Under the pieces are notes generated by a model, which had not been told where the DNA came from, made no database searches, and saw only the letters and a list, made by a program, of their open reading frames with translations. The translations under genes and the position numbers were made by a program. This document shows positions 41,041-49,716 of a DNA stretch of 64,000 nucleotides, in pieces (positions within the stretch are counted from its first letter, which is position 1; every line of letters begins with the position of its first letter). Source of the DNA: Bisbaumannia sp015645095 (GTDB taxonomy: Bacteria; Pseudomonadota; Gammaproteobacteria; Pseudomonadales; Halomonadaceae); NCBI GenBank assembly GCA_036871055.1, contig CP141893.1:186001-250000 (forward strand). The letters are read 5' to 3'.

Positions 41041-42549
41041 ATGACGCTGGCGATCGTGACCACCCGTGCCGCCCTGGGGCTGGAGGCCCCGGAGGTGCGG
41101 GTGGAGGTGCATCTGGCCAATGGCCTGCCCGGCATCACCCTGGTGGGGCTGCCGGAGACCGCCGTTCGCGAGAGTCGAGAGCGGGTGCGCAGCGCCCTGC
41201 TCAATGCCAATTTCGAGTTTCCCACCACCCGTCGTATCACCCTCAACCTGGCCCCCGCCGACCTGCCCAAGGAGGGCGGGCGCTTCGATCTGCCCATTGC
41301 CCTGGGTATCCTCGCCGCCTCCGGCCAGGTGCCCATGGAGGCCCTGAGCGAGGTGGAGTGCCTGGGCGAGCTGGCCCTGGACGGCCGCCTCTGCCCGGTG
41401 AGCGGGGTCCTGCCGGCGGCCCTGGCGGCCAAGCGCGCCGGGCGGCGACTGATCCTGCCTCGAGAAAACGCCGCCGAGGCGGCCCTGGTGGAGGGGCTGA
41501 CGGTCTTGCCGGCGGCGCATCTGCTGGAGGTGGCGGCCCATCTCTGGGGACGCGAGCCATTGGCCCCCCAGCCCGGCACACGCCCCGCCCAGGGCCATCT
41601 CGAGATCGCCGACCTGGCCGAGGTGCGCGGCCAGCACCAGGCGCGCCGGGCCCTGGAAGTGGCTGCCGGCGGCGGTCACAACCTGCTTTTCGTGGGCCCG
41701 CCGGGCAGCGGCAAGACCATGCTGGCCAGCCGCCTTCCCGGCATCCTGCCACCGCTGGAGGAGGACGAGGCCCTGGCGTTGGCGGCCATTCGCTCGGTGG
41801 CGGGGTTGCCGCTGCTCGCCGACTGGGGCCGGCGGCCATTCCGCGCGCCGCATCATACCGCCAGCGCCGCGGCCCTGGTGGGCGGGGGTTCCTCGCCGCG
41901 TCCCGGTGAGGTCTCCCTGGCCCACCAGGGGGTGCTCTTCCTGGATGAGCTGCCGGAGTTCAGTCGCAGCGTGCTGGAGGTGCTGCGTCAGCCCCTGGAG
42001 GCGGGCTGGGTGGACCTGGCCCGGGCCAAGGTGACGCGGCGTTACCCGAGCCGCTTTCAACTGGTGGCGGCGATGAATCCCTGCCCTTGCGGTCACCTGG
42101 GCGACCCTCGCCGCGACTGTCGCTGTACCCCGGGACAGGTACAGCGCTACCAGTCGCGGCTATCGGGCCCCCTGCTCGACCGTATCGACCTGCAGGTGGA
42201 GGTGCCGGCACTGCCCGCCGAGCAGCTGACCGCGACGACGGCGGAGGAGGGCTCGGTGCGGGTACGCGAGCGAGTAGTGGCGGCGCGGGCTCGTCAGCGG
42301 GAGCGGGGCGGGCTCAATGCCGCCCTCCCCGTGGCGGCCCTGGAGGCGGCCTGCGCGCTGGACGCCGCGGATCGCGCCTGGCTGGCCCAGAGCCTGGAGC
42401 GACTGCGCCTCTCGGCCCGGGCCTATCATCGGGTATTGCGGGTCGCCCTGACCCTGGCGGACCTGGGAGGCCTGGAGCGGCCCGGCCGCGATCAGTTGCT
42501 GGAGGCCATCGGCTATCGTCAGCTGGAGCGTCTACTGGGACGCCAATAA
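41041..42549 (+). CDS. comM: YifB/ComM-family Mg-chelatase-like AAA+ ATPase
   Basis: 502 residues. N-terminal Lon-like domain (ANGLPGITLVGLPETAVRES), central AAA+ core with Walker A GPPGSGKTMLA, Walker B LFLDELPEFSR and RQPLE, a zinc-finger-like Cys cluster (NPCPCGHLGD, RRDCRCTPGQ) and a C-terminal Mg-chelatase domain (LSARAYHRVLRVALTLADL). ComM is a hexameric helicase promoting branch migration during natural transformation. It lies 60 bp after ubiK with its own ribosome-binding site. Confidence 0.94.
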   Translation: MTLAIVTTRAALGLEAPEVRVEVHLANGLPGITLVGLPETAVRESRERVRSALLNANFEFPTTRRITLNLAPADLPKEGGRFDLPIALGILAASGQVPMEALSEVECLGELALDGRLCPVSGVLPAALAAKRAGRRLILPRENAAEAALVEGLTVLPAAHLLEVAAHLWGREPLAPQPGTRPAQGHLEIADLAEVRGQHQARRALEVAAGGGHNLLFVGPPGSGKTMLASRLPGILPPLEEDEALALAAIRSVAGLPLLADWGRRPFRAPHHTASAAALVGGGSSPRPGEVSLAHQGVLFLDELPEFSRSVLEVLRQPLEAGWVDLARAKVTRRYPSRFQLVAAMNPCPCGHLGDPRRDCRCTPGQVQRYQSRLSGPLLDRIDLQVEVPALPAEQLTATTAEEGSVRVRERVVAARARQRERGGLNAALPVAALEAACALDAADRAWLAQSLERLRLSARAYHRVLRVALTLADLGGLERPGRDQLLEAIGYRQLERLLGRQ

Positions 42550-42583
42550 GGCGTGACGTGCGTGGCCGGGGCGTCGGTAATGG

Positions 42584-43069
42584 CTAAAGGGCATCCGCAT
42601 CGAAGGCGCCACTGATGGCCCGTTCCCAGCGTGGCTGGCTGTCTTCCGGGCGGCGCAGGCGGAGTTCCAGCCGGTAGGGCAGCAGGGCGCGATCCGAGAG
42701 GCGCAGCTCGGGGCCATCCGCCACCAGGCGGGCATCCAGCAGCCACTGGCCGGCGGGGGCGGTGACATTGCTCATCTGCGGCCGCCAGTCGATCACCTGG
42801 GGGCCGGCCGGGTAGGCGAGCAGGGCCCGGGTCAGGCTCTCCTCGAAGCGCGCCTGGCCGATAGGCAGGCTCTCTTCGACCTCGGCATGGGAGAGCAGCA
42901 GGGTGATCTCCCTGGCCTCGAGGTCCCAGGCCGGCTCCTCGATCAGCAGGCGGGTGGCTTCTTCGCTGAGCCCCATCAGCGCCTGGCGCAACTGGGTGGG
43001 GCGATCCGGCGGGCTGGCGCAGGCCGTCAGCAGGGTGATCATCAGCCATAGGATTGCCAGGCGCCTCAT
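42584..43069 (-). CDS. Predicted lipoprotein of unknown function
   Basis: 161 residues with a lipoprotein signal: RRLAILWLMITLLTACAS, lipobox LTAC with Cys at residue 17. After it a helical region (EEATRLLIEEPAWDLEARE) and a beta-rich part (QWLLDARLVADGPELRLSDR) ending RAISGAFDADAL. No family recognised. Its ATG overlaps the stop of the upstream hydrolase gene by four bases (ATGA), so the two are translationally coupled and may act together at the envelope. Confidence 0.8.
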   Translation of the reverse strand: MRRLAILWLMITLLTACASPPDRPTQLRQALMGLSEEATRLLIEEPAWDLEAREITLLLSHAEVEESLPIGQARFEESLTRALLAYPAGPQVIDWRPQMSNVTAPAGQWLLDARLVADGPELRLSDRALLPYRLELRLRRPEDSQPRWERAISGAFDADAL

Positions 43070-44022
43070 TCGGGCCGCTCCCGGCGTGCCAGAAACGCAT
43101 CGAGCTCATCGAACAGGGCCTGGCGGATCGGTGCCGTCTCGTTGACCAGGTGGTGGCGGGCCTCCGGGTGGCGATGGACCTCGGCATCGGGAAACTTGCG
43201 GGCCAGGATATCCAGGTTCCATTGCCAGTCCACGGTCAGGTCCTGCTCGCCCTGGAGGATCAGCACCGGCAGCTGTGCCGGAGGCAGGGCCAGCAGGCGG
43301 GGTATCCAGCGGCGCATGGCGCTGATCCAGGTCACCGAGAGACGGTCCGGCTGCAGGGGGTCCTGCTCGCGGAGGAAGGTGGTGAAGTCATCATCATTGG
43401 AGTTGGAGCGGTACTTGCGTGGCAGGCTGCGGATAAAGGGGCTGGCCACCAGGTGCAACCAGCTGGACTGGTTCCAGCCCCAGGGGCGCACCAGCGGCGC
43501 CAGCAGGGCCAGGCCGGCCCACTGGCTCTCGTGATTGCGGCTCAGGGCGTCGGTGGCGAGGATGGCGGCGCCGGTACTCTGGCCGATGCCCACCCAGGGA
43601 CGGGGGGCCAGGCCCTCCAGGCTCAGGCGCTGCTGCAGGGCGGCCAGGCAGCGACCATAGTCGTCGAAATCATCGATGCAGGCCCGCCGTCCGGTGGAGA
43701 GCCCGTGTCCCGGCAGGTCCCAGAGCACCACTCGCCAGCCGCCCGCCAGCAGACGCTCCAGCAGGTGGCGATAGAGGCCCAAGTGGTCGAAGTAGCCGTG
43801 CACCACGAAGGCGGTGCCGCGCGGCTGGGCCGGGCTCCACACCTGGGTCCAGAGACGGAAGGGCTCGGCCTCGGTGTAGCCCACGTGTAGCCCCACCCGG
43901 TCGCCGAACAGCGGCATCAGGCGGTAATGGGCGAGATAGTCTTCCAGATGCGGCAACGCCTGAGGGGCATGCCCGGCGGGCATGATGGGTCCCAGGGTGG
44001 TGAGTGGCGTGAAGTCGGTCAT
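43066..44022 (-). CDS. Alpha/beta hydrolase, lysophospholipase-like
   Basis: 318 residues. RGTAFVVHGYFDHLGLYRHL gives the oxyanion region; GIGQSTGAAILATD is the nucleophile elbow (G-Q-S-T-G); an acid in LQGEQDLTVDW and His in PEARHHLVNE complete the triad. Pattern fits the serine aminopeptidase S33/monoglyceride lipase (PldB) group. No signal peptide. Coupled by a four-base overlap to the lipoprotein gene, suggesting a role in membrane lipid turnover, though this is context inference. Confidence 0.88.
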   Translation of the reverse strand: MTDFTPLTTLGPIMPAGHAPQALPHLEDYLAHYRLMPLFGDRVGLHVGYTEAEPFRLWTQVWSPAQPRGTAFVVHGYFDHLGLYRHLLERLLAGGWRVVLWDLPGHGLSTGRRACIDDFDDYGRCLAALQQRLSLEGLAPRPWVGIGQSTGAAILATDALSRNHESQWAGLALLAPLVRPWGWNQSSWLHLVASPFIRSLPRKYRSNSNDDDFTTFLREQDPLQPDRLSVTWISAMRRWIPRLLALPPAQLPVLILQGEQDLTVDWQWNLDILARKFPDAEVHRHPEARHHLVNETAPIRQALFDELDAFLARRERPE

Positions 44023-44237
44023 GAAGGCCTCCCGTCAGGCGCCAATCCTAGCGTTATGGGCCCCTCCAGGCCATATTGCCGGGAGATGGATTCATCATTT
44101 GGTCGAGGCGGGCAGACCAGGCGCCCAAAATCGGGTAGCATATGGAAGGTATTTCCACAAATATATACTGGTTTCGTATTCGAGATAACGATAAGCAGCC
44201 GGCGCATGCTGCCGTCTGCAGCGCATCAGGAGGCCCC

Positions 44238-46418
44238 ATGACCGACCGAGTCACTCGCCACCGTCTCCAGGTGGCCAGCGAGCTGGACCATTTCATCAAT
44301 GAGCAGGCCCTGCCGGGGTCCGGTATCGATGCCGAGGCCTTCTGGTCCGGCGTGGATGCGCTGTTCCACGATTTGACCCCGAAAAATCGTGAATTGCTCG
44401 CCGAACGCGAGCGTCTGCAGCGTGAGCTGGATCGCTGGCACCGCGACAACCCTGGCCCGGTGCGTGACATGCCCGCCTATCGCCGCTTCCTCGAGGAGGT
44501 CGGTTACCTGGCCGAGGTCCCGGCCAAGGTCGCGGTCAGCACCTCCAAGGTGGATGCCGAGCTGGCCTCCCAGGCCGGCCCCCAGCTGGTGGTGCCGGTG
44601 AGCAACGCCCGTTATGCGCTGAATGCGGCCAATGCGCGCTGGGGTAGCCTCTATGATGCGCTCTATGGCACCGATGCGATCAGTGACGACGGCGGCGCCG
44701 AGAAGGGCAAGGCCTTCAATCCCAAGCGTGGGGCCAAGGTGATCGCCTATGCCCGCGGGGTGCTGGACCTGGCCGCGCCCCTGGCCACCGGCTCCCACCG
44801 TGAGGCGGTCAAGTATGCGATCCGTGACGGCCACCTGGTGGTCACCCTGGAGGGCGGTCGCGAAACCGGCCTCAAGGAGGCCGGCAAGCTGGTGGGCTAT
44901 CGCGGCGAGGCGGCCTCTCCCGAGGCGGTGCTGCTCAGCAACCACGGCCTGCACCTGGAGATCCAGTTCGATGCCGAGCACTTCATCGGCAAGGACGATC
45001 CGGCGCATATCAAGGACCTGCTGATGGAGGCGGCGCTCTCCGCCATCATGGATTGCGAAGACTCCGTGGCCGCGGTGGATGCCGAGGACAAGGTCGGTGT
45101 CTATCGCAACTGGCTGGGCCTGATGAAGGGCGATCTGGAAGAGCGTTTCGAGAAAGGCGGCGAGACGGTGGTGCGTCGCCTCAATCCGGATCGTCGTTAT
45201 ACCACGCCGGATGGCGGCAGCCTGACCCTGCCGGGCCGCTCGCTGCTCTTCGTGCGCAACGTGGGCCATCTGATGACCACGCCGGCGGTACTGGACGCCG
45301 AGGGCAACGAGGTGCCCGAGGGCATCCTCGACTGCGTGGTGACCAGCCTGATCGCCCTGCGCGATCTGCAGAAGGGGGGCGACGAGCCGCGCAACTCCCG
45401 CGAGGGTTCGGTCTATATCGTCAAGCCGAAGATGCACGGTCCCCGGGAAGTGGCCTTCGCCAACGAGCTGTTCGGCCGTGTCGAGGCGCTGCTGGGCATG
45501 CCCCGCGATACCCTGAAGATGGGCATCATGGACGAGGAGCGCCGCACCTCCACCAACCTCAAGGCGTGCATCAGCGCCGCCGCCTCCCGGGTGGTGTTCA
45601 TCAACACCGGCTTCCTCGATCGCACCGGCGACGAGATGCATACCGTGATGCAGGCGGGCCCCATGGTGCGCAAGGGCGACATGAAGCATGCCGCCTGGAT
45701 CCAGGCCTATGAGCGCAACAACGTGCAGATCGGCCTGGCCTGTGGCCTGCGTGGTCGCGCCCAGATCGGCAAGGGCATGTGGGCCATGCCGGACCTGATG
45801 GCCGCCATGCTGGAGCAGAAGGTGGCCCAGCCCAAGGCCGGTGCCAACACCGCCTGGGTGCCGTCACCCACCGCCGCGACCCTGCATGTGCTGCATTACC
45901 ATCAGGTCGATGTCCAGGCGGTCCAGCACGAGCTGGAGGCCCAGGGCGAGCCCGACTACCTGGACGATCTGCTGACCGTCCCGGTGGCACAGGACCCGAA
46001 CTGGTCCGATGACGAGATCCAGCAGGAGCTCGACAACAACTGTCAGGGCATCCTCGGCTATGTGGTGCGCTGGGTCGAGCACGGCGTCGGCTGCTCCAAG
46101 GTGCCGGACATCCACGACGTGGGCCTGATGGAGGACCGTGCCACCCTGCGGATCTCCAGCCAGCACGTGGCCAACTGGCTGCACCATGGCGTGGTCAGCG
46201 CCGAGCGGGTCCGGGAGACCCTGGAGCGCATGGCCAAGGTGGTGGACGAGCAGAACGCCGGCGACCCGCACTATGTGCCGATGAGCCGCGACTTCGCCGC
46301 CTCCACCGCCTTCCAGGCGGCCAGCGAGCTGGTCTTCAAGGGCCTCGAGCAGCCCTCCGGCTACACCGAGCCGCTGCTGCACCACTGGCGGGCGGTGCAC
46401 AAGGCCCGCGCCATCTAA
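44238..46418 (+). CDS. glcB: Malate synthase G
   Basis: 726-residue monomeric enzyme condensing glyoxylate with acetyl-CoA to malate. Isoform G features: N-terminal TRHRLQVASELDHFINEQAL, the large alpha/beta insertion (LEIQFDAEHFIGKDDPAHIK), catalytic-barrel segments IMDCEDSVAAVDAEDK, YIVKPKMHGPREVAFANELF, LKMGIMDEERRTSTNLKACI and C-terminal AWVPSPTAATLHVLHYHQVD. The ATG at 44238 has AGGAGG five bases upstream; an in-frame ATG at 44142 adds unrelated sequence. The 215-bp divergent gap before it contains a TATACT-like -10 box near 44164-44169. Needed for growth on acetate or glycolate. Confidence 0.96.
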   Translation: MTDRVTRHRLQVASELDHFINEQALPGSGIDAEAFWSGVDALFHDLTPKNRELLAERERLQRELDRWHRDNPGPVRDMPAYRRFLEEVGYLAEVPAKVAVSTSKVDAELASQAGPQLVVPVSNARYALNAANARWGSLYDALYGTDAISDDGGAEKGKAFNPKRGAKVIAYARGVLDLAAPLATGSHREAVKYAIRDGHLVVTLEGGRETGLKEAGKLVGYRGEAASPEAVLLSNHGLHLEIQFDAEHFIGKDDPAHIKDLLMEAALSAIMDCEDSVAAVDAEDKVGVYRNWLGLMKGDLEERFEKGGETVVRRLNPDRRYTTPDGGSLTLPGRSLLFVRNVGHLMTTPAVLDAEGNEVPEGILDCVVTSLIALRDLQKGGDEPRNSREGSVYIVKPKMHGPREVAFANELFGRVEALLGMPRDTLKMGIMDEERRTSTNLKACISAAASRVVFINTGFLDRTGDEMHTVMQAGPMVRKGDMKHAAWIQAYERNNVQIGLACGLRGRAQIGKGMWAMPDLMAAMLEQKVAQPKAGANTAWVPSPTAATLHVLHYHQVDVQAVQHELEAQGEPDYLDDLLTVPVAQDPNWSDDEIQQELDNNCQGILGYVVRWVEHGVGCSKVPDIHDVGLMEDRATLRISSQHVANWLHHGVVSAERVRETLERMAKVVDEQNAGDPHYVPMSRDFAASTAFQAASELVFKGLEQPSGYTEPLLHHWRAVHKARAI

Positions 46419-46565
46419 GGGGCCTTGCCCGGCCCACTAGCACAGCGCCCCGGCGGCCCTTGGGCCCCGGGGCGTTGGTGGTTTCGGGCTGGGCCCGGAG
46501 GCGGCCTTGCGCTATCTTGTGGCGCAACGCTTGCCACCGTTTCGCCCGCCGCAGGGAGCGCCGCC

Positions 46566-46979
46566 ATGACCGTGATGACCGCCGCCGCCATCGAGGAGTT
46601 TCTCGACGAGGTCTTTCCCCATCGCCAGGGCACCATCGAGGGTGTCGACGAGATGCGCGCCACCATGAGCCTGGCCATCGAGGACGAGCACCTCAGGCCA
46701 GGGGCCTGCGTCTCCGGGCCGACCCTGATGGGGCTGGCGGATGTCTGCCTCTATGTGGCGATCCTGGCGCAGATCGGCCCGGAACCCATGGCGGTGACCA
46801 CCGACCTCAACTGTCACTTCCTGCGCCGCGCCCGGGGGGACCGGGATCTGATTGCCAATGCCCGTGTCCTCAAGCTGGGGCGGCGCCTGGCCGTGGGGGA
46901 GGTGCAGCTCTTCTCCGCCGGGGACGAGGCGCCGGTGGCCCTGGTAACCGCTACCTATGCGCTACCGGATAGCGACTAG
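46566..46979 (+). CDS. PaaI-type hotdog thioesterase
   Basis: 137 residues. One hotdog fold: EEFLDEVFPHRQG, EHLRPGACVSGPTLMGLADV (helix with the usual Asp), AVTTDLNCHFLRRARGD and DLIANARVLKLGRRLAVGEV. Family members hydrolyse acyl-CoA or aryl-CoA thioesters in the cytoplasm. Substrate unknown. It converges on the DUF423 gene, whose stop overlaps this one by four bases. Confidence 0.88.
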   Translation: MTVMTAAAIEEFLDEVFPHRQGTIEGVDEMRATMSLAIEDEHLRPGACVSGPTLMGLADVCLYVAILAQIGPEPMAVTTDLNCHFLRRARGDRDLIANARVLKLGRRLAVGEVQLFSAGDEAPVALVTATYALPDSD

Positions 46980-47365
46980 TCGGGCGTCGTGGGGCGAGCG
47001 CGCAGCACGCAGGCCCCCAGGGCCAGCCAGCCGCCGATCATCGCCAGGCCACCCAGGGGGGTAATCCACCCCAGGCGCCCCAGGCCGCTGAGCGCCAGGG
47101 CATAGAGGGAGCCGGAGAAGAGCGCGATGCCCAGGGCCCAGAGGCCCAGCACCAGGCGTTGGCCGGGTAGCGGCATGGCCGCCCGCCAGGCCAGGACGCC
47201 GAGCATCGCCAGGGTATGCCAGGCCTGATAGCGCACCCCGGTCTCGAAGGCCGCCAGCAGGCGCGGCGTCAGTCGTCCCTCCAGGGCATGGGCGCCGAAG
47301 GCGCCGGCGATGACCAGCAGGGCTCCCGAGGCGGCCACCAGCAACCACCAGTTGCGATCACGCAT
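46976..47365 (-). CDS. DUF423-family inner-membrane protein
   Basis: 129 residues with four transmembrane helices: WWLLVAASGALLVIAGAFGA, HALEGRLTPRLLAAFETGVR in the loop, YQAWHTLAMLGVLAW, LGLWALGIALFSGSLYAL and GWITPLGGLAMIGGWLAL. This is the YgdD/DUF423 pattern, function unknown. I use the ATG at 47363-47365 with GGGAG upstream; the longer reading from 47383 would add six residues before it. Confidence 0.85.
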   Translation of the reverse strand: MRDRNWWLLVAASGALLVIAGAFGAHALEGRLTPRLLAAFETGVRYQAWHTLAMLGVLAWRAAMPLPGQRLVLGLWALGIALFSGSLYALALSGLGRLGWITPLGGLAMIGGWLALGACVLRARPTTPD

Positions 47366-47464
47366 CGCTTGTCTCCCGACCATTCATGGCAGGCGCTACC
47401 GTACCCCGTGAGGGCCGAACAGGCTACAATATGGCCCCTGCCATCCTGCTATCGAGAGGACGCC

Positions 47465-47665
47465 ATGCAGATCCAGCTCAATGGAGAACCCCAGCCGCTC
47501 GATGGCGAGGTGACGATCCAGCAACTGCTCGAGTCCCTGGGGCTCGCCGGGCGGCGCATCGCCGTCGAGGTCAACGAAGAGATCGTCCCCCGCAGCATTC
47601 ACGCCGAGACTCGCCTCGCCGAAGGCGACCGCGTCGAGATCGTGCACGCCATCGGCGGCGGCTAA
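47465..47665 (+). CDS. thiS: Sulfur carrier protein ThiS
   Basis: 66-residue ubiquitin-like sulfur carrier for the thiazole part of thiamine. It begins QIQLNGEPQPLDGEVTIQQL and ends with the essential Gly-Gly (VEIVHAIGGG), the site of adenylation and thiocarboxylation. Start at 47465 after GAGAGGA. 67 bp before thiG, the usual pair. No thiamine riboswitch is recognisable in the leader (47384-47464). Confidence 0.94.
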   Translation: MQIQLNGEPQPLDGEVTIQQLLESLGLAGRRIAVEVNEEIVPRSIHAETRLAEGDRVEIVHAIGGG

Positions 47666-47732
47666 GCCCGCGGCGCCCGCATTCGACGACCCGACGCCCT
47701 GCGATCCGCGGCCAATCGAGGAAGCCAGACCC

Positions 47733-48530
47733 ATGACTCAAGTACTCAGCGACCAGCCCTTCGTGGTGGCCGGCCGCCCCTTTAATTCCCGCCTGCTGGT
47801 GGGCACCGGCAAGTACCAGGATTTCGACGAGACCGCGGCGGCCATCGACGCCAGTGGCGCCGAGATCGTCACCTTCGCGGTGCGGCGCACCAACCTGGGG
47901 CAGGACGCCTCGGCGCCCAATCTGCTCGACGTGATCTCGCCGCAGCGCTATACCCTGCTGCCCAACACTGCCGGCTGCTATACCGCCAAGGACGCGGTGC
48001 GCACCTGCAAGCTGGCCCGGGAACTGCTCGACGGCCACAACCTGGTCAAGCTCGAGGTGCTGGGCGACGACACCACCCTCTACCCCAATGTGGTGGAGAC
48101 CCTGAAGGCCGCCGAGGTGCTGCTGGCCGATGGCTTCGACGTGATGGTCTATACCAGCGACGATCCCATCGTGGCCAAGGAGCTGGAGCGCCTGGGTTGC
48201 TGCGCGATCATGCCCCTGGGCTCGCTGATCGGCTCCGGCCATGGCCTGCAGAACCCGCACAATACCCGCCTGATCGTGGAACAGGCCGAGGTACCGGTGC
48301 TGGTGGACGCGGGCATCGGTACCGCCTCCGACGCCGCCCTGGCCATGGAACTGGGCTGCGATGCGGTGCTGATGAATACCGCCATCGCCCACGCCCGCCA
48401 GCCGGTGCTGATGGCCCGGGCCATGAAGCAGGCCGTGGAAGCCGGGCGTCAGGCCTATCTGGCCGGGCGCATGCCGCGTCGCCAGAGCGCCGATCCCTCC
48501 TCGCCCTTTGCCGGCCGCATCAACGGCTGA
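47733..48530 (+). CDS. thiG: Thiazole synthase ThiG
   Basis: 265-residue TIM-barrel enzyme forming the thiazole phosphate from deoxyxylulose phosphate, dehydroglycine and ThiS thiocarboxylate. Signatures: SRLLVGTGKYQDFDETAAAI, VRRTNLGQ, NTAGCYTAKDAVRTCKLARE, the catalytic Lys region LVKLEVLGDDTTLYPN and the phosphate site VLVDAGIGTASDAALAMELG. GAGGAAG lies upstream of the ATG. Followed 27 bp later by trmB, as in many gammaproteobacteria. Confidence 0.96.
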   Translation: MTQVLSDQPFVVAGRPFNSRLLVGTGKYQDFDETAAAIDASGAEIVTFAVRRTNLGQDASAPNLLDVISPQRYTLLPNTAGCYTAKDAVRTCKLARELLDGHNLVKLEVLGDDTTLYPNVVETLKAAEVLLADGFDVMVYTSDDPIVAKELERLGCCAIMPLGSLIGSGHGLQNPHNTRLIVEQAEVPVLVDAGIGTASDAALAMELGCDAVLMNTAIAHARQPVLMARAMKQAVEAGRQAYLAGRMPRRQSADPSSPFAGRING

Positions 48531-48557
48531 GCCCGACCCAGGAATCGAACGAGGCGT

Positions 48558-49304
48558 ATGAACGACGAACGTACCCCCGAGCCGGAGGCCCAGGCCGCCG
48601 GCGAGGCCAATCAGGACACGCTCTACAAGCGTGGTATCAAGAGCTATGTGCTGCGCGCCGGTCGCATGACCGGGGCCCAGACCCGCGGCCTGGAGGAGGT
48701 CTGGCCGCGGCTGGGGCTGACCCTGGAGGGTGGGCGCCTGGACCTGGACGCTCTCTTCGGTCGGCGGGCCCGGCGGGTGGTGGAGATCGGGTTCGGCATG
48801 GGCGCCTCCCTGATCGAGCAGGCCGAGACCCATCCGGATACCGACTTTATCGGCATCGAGGTGCATGCCCCCGGCGTCGGCAAGCTGCTCGACGAGGCGG
48901 ACAAGCGAGGCCTCACCAACCTGCGGGTGTTCCGCGAGGATGCGGTGCGGGTGCTCGACGAGTGCTTCCCGCCGGACAGCATCGATACCCTGCAGCTGTT
49001 CTTCCCCGATCCCTGGCCGAAGAAGAAGCACCACAAGCGGCGCATCGTGCAGCCCGCCTTCGTGGAGCTGATTCGCCGCCGCCTCAAGGTGGGCGGCACC
49101 CTGCATATGGCCACCGACTGGGAGAACTATGCCGAGCATATGGCCGAGGTGATGGCGGCGGCGCCGGGCTACCGCAATACCGCCACCGCGGAGACCGCCC
49201 CCTATGTGCCGCGGCCCGAGTTCCGGCCCCTGACCAAGTTCGAGGCCCGCGGCGAACGCCTGGGTCACGGCGTCTGGGATCTGATCTTCGCGCGCAGCGA
49301 GTAA
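48558..49304 (+). CDS. trmB: tRNA (guanine-N7)-methyltransferase
   Basis: 248-residue SAM-dependent enzyme making m7G46 in tRNA. Family traits: RSYVLRAGRMT-type N-terminus (IKSYVLRAGRMTGAQTRGLE), SAM motif VVEIGFGMGASL, IGIEVHAPGVG, the PDPWPKK-type signature QLFFPDPWPKKKHHKRR and C-terminal FEARGERLGHGVWDLIF. Same message as thiSG by spacing. A short, decayed copy of its 3' coding sequence is found about 130 bp downstream. Confidence 0.95.
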   Translation: MNDERTPEPEAQAAGEANQDTLYKRGIKSYVLRAGRMTGAQTRGLEEVWPRLGLTLEGGRLDLDALFGRRARRVVEIGFGMGASLIEQAETHPDTDFIGIEVHAPGVGKLLDEADKRGLTNLRVFREDAVRVLDECFPPDSIDTLQLFFPDPWPKKKHHKRRIVQPAFVELIRRRLKVGGTLHMATDWENYAEHMAEVMAAAPGYRNTATAETAPYVPRPEFRPLTKFEARGERLGHGVWDLIFARSE

Positions 49305-49392
49305 GCGAAAACACCGGCCGCGGCCCTGTGCCGCGCCCCGGCTCTCCAGCACCCTGACCGCTGACCCAGTTCGAGGCCCGCGGCGAACGCCT
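49199..49392 (+). repeat. Duplicated 3' segment of trmB
   Basis: 49231-49261 within trmB and 49362-49392 after it match at 30 of 31 bases (GTTCGAGGCCCGCGGCGAAC core). Upstream of both, the similarity continues weakly (TGTGCCGCG...CCCTGACC), giving a unit of about 65 bp. Confidence 0.8.
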
Positions 49393-49460
49393 ACCAGCAA
49401 CAAAAGGTTCTTCGCAGATCGGCGTGAAGCCACGACCTGGGAAAGCACCAGTTTGCTAGT

Positions 49461-49560
49461 GTGGGAGTTTGGCTATGCCGAACGATTGGGCGACGAAGTC
49501 GCCCCTAGTGGCAGCCAGAATCGCCCTTCGGGCGATATCGCGCGGAATCCGCGCTCCCAC
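49461..49560. repeat. REP-like element bounded by GTGGGAG/CTCCCAC
   Basis: A 100-bp stretch starting GTGGGAG and ending with the inverse CTCCCAC. It contains small hairpins GGGCGAC...GTCGCCC and CGCCC-TTC-GGGCG and an ATCGCGCGGAATCCGCGC run. It resembles the REP/BIME elements of pseudomonads and halomonads. Only one copy is in the window. Confidence 0.65.
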
Positions 49561-49592
49561 GGCGGCATTCACGCCAGAGTGCGAAGAACCAT

Positions 49593-49711
49593 AAAAAAGC
49601 GGCGACTCCGTGGGAGTCGCCGACAAGGACCGTGACTAGCTTGATGAGGAGAAACCATGGCAGGGAACCTGACATTCCCTGCGATGGGTATGGCGTCTGG
49701 CCGACGCCATG
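49593..49711 (-). ncRNA. Candidate Fur-regulated small RNA
   Basis: Predicted transcript of about 115-120 nt in the gap between trmB and the AEC gene. Order from the 5' end: hairpin 1 (ATGGCGTC/GACGCCAT, 49710-49690), hairpin 2 (GCAGGGAA/TTCCCTGC, about 49682-49660), an unpaired stretch of about 35 nt with TTTCTCCTCATCAAG (complement of a Shine-Dalgarno region), then a 10-bp terminator stem (49622-49613 with 49609-49600) and six T residues. A promoter with an overlapping Fur-box-like site lies immediately upstream. The architecture is that of trans-acting iron-responsive sRNAs such as RyhB or PrrF, but I see no similarity to those sequences. Confidence 0.6.
49600..49622 (-). terminator. Intrinsic terminator of the candidate sRNA
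   Basis: Perfect 10-bp stem CGGCGACTCC/GGAGTCGCCG, three-base loop, followed on the minus strand by GC and six T (49598-49593). It could also end the AEC message if that reads through. Confidence 0.85.
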
Positions 49712-49716
49712 CAGAC

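Noticed and set aside
47384..47464. TPP riboswitch before thiS (or before thiD at 62.1 kb)
   Set aside because: The conserved CTGAGA core and paired arms of the THI element are not seen, and both leaders are too short.
49461..49560. CRISPR or insertion sequence in the trmB-AEC gap
   Set aside because: Only a single REP-like palindrome; no regularly spaced repeats, terminal repeats with transposase, or target duplications.
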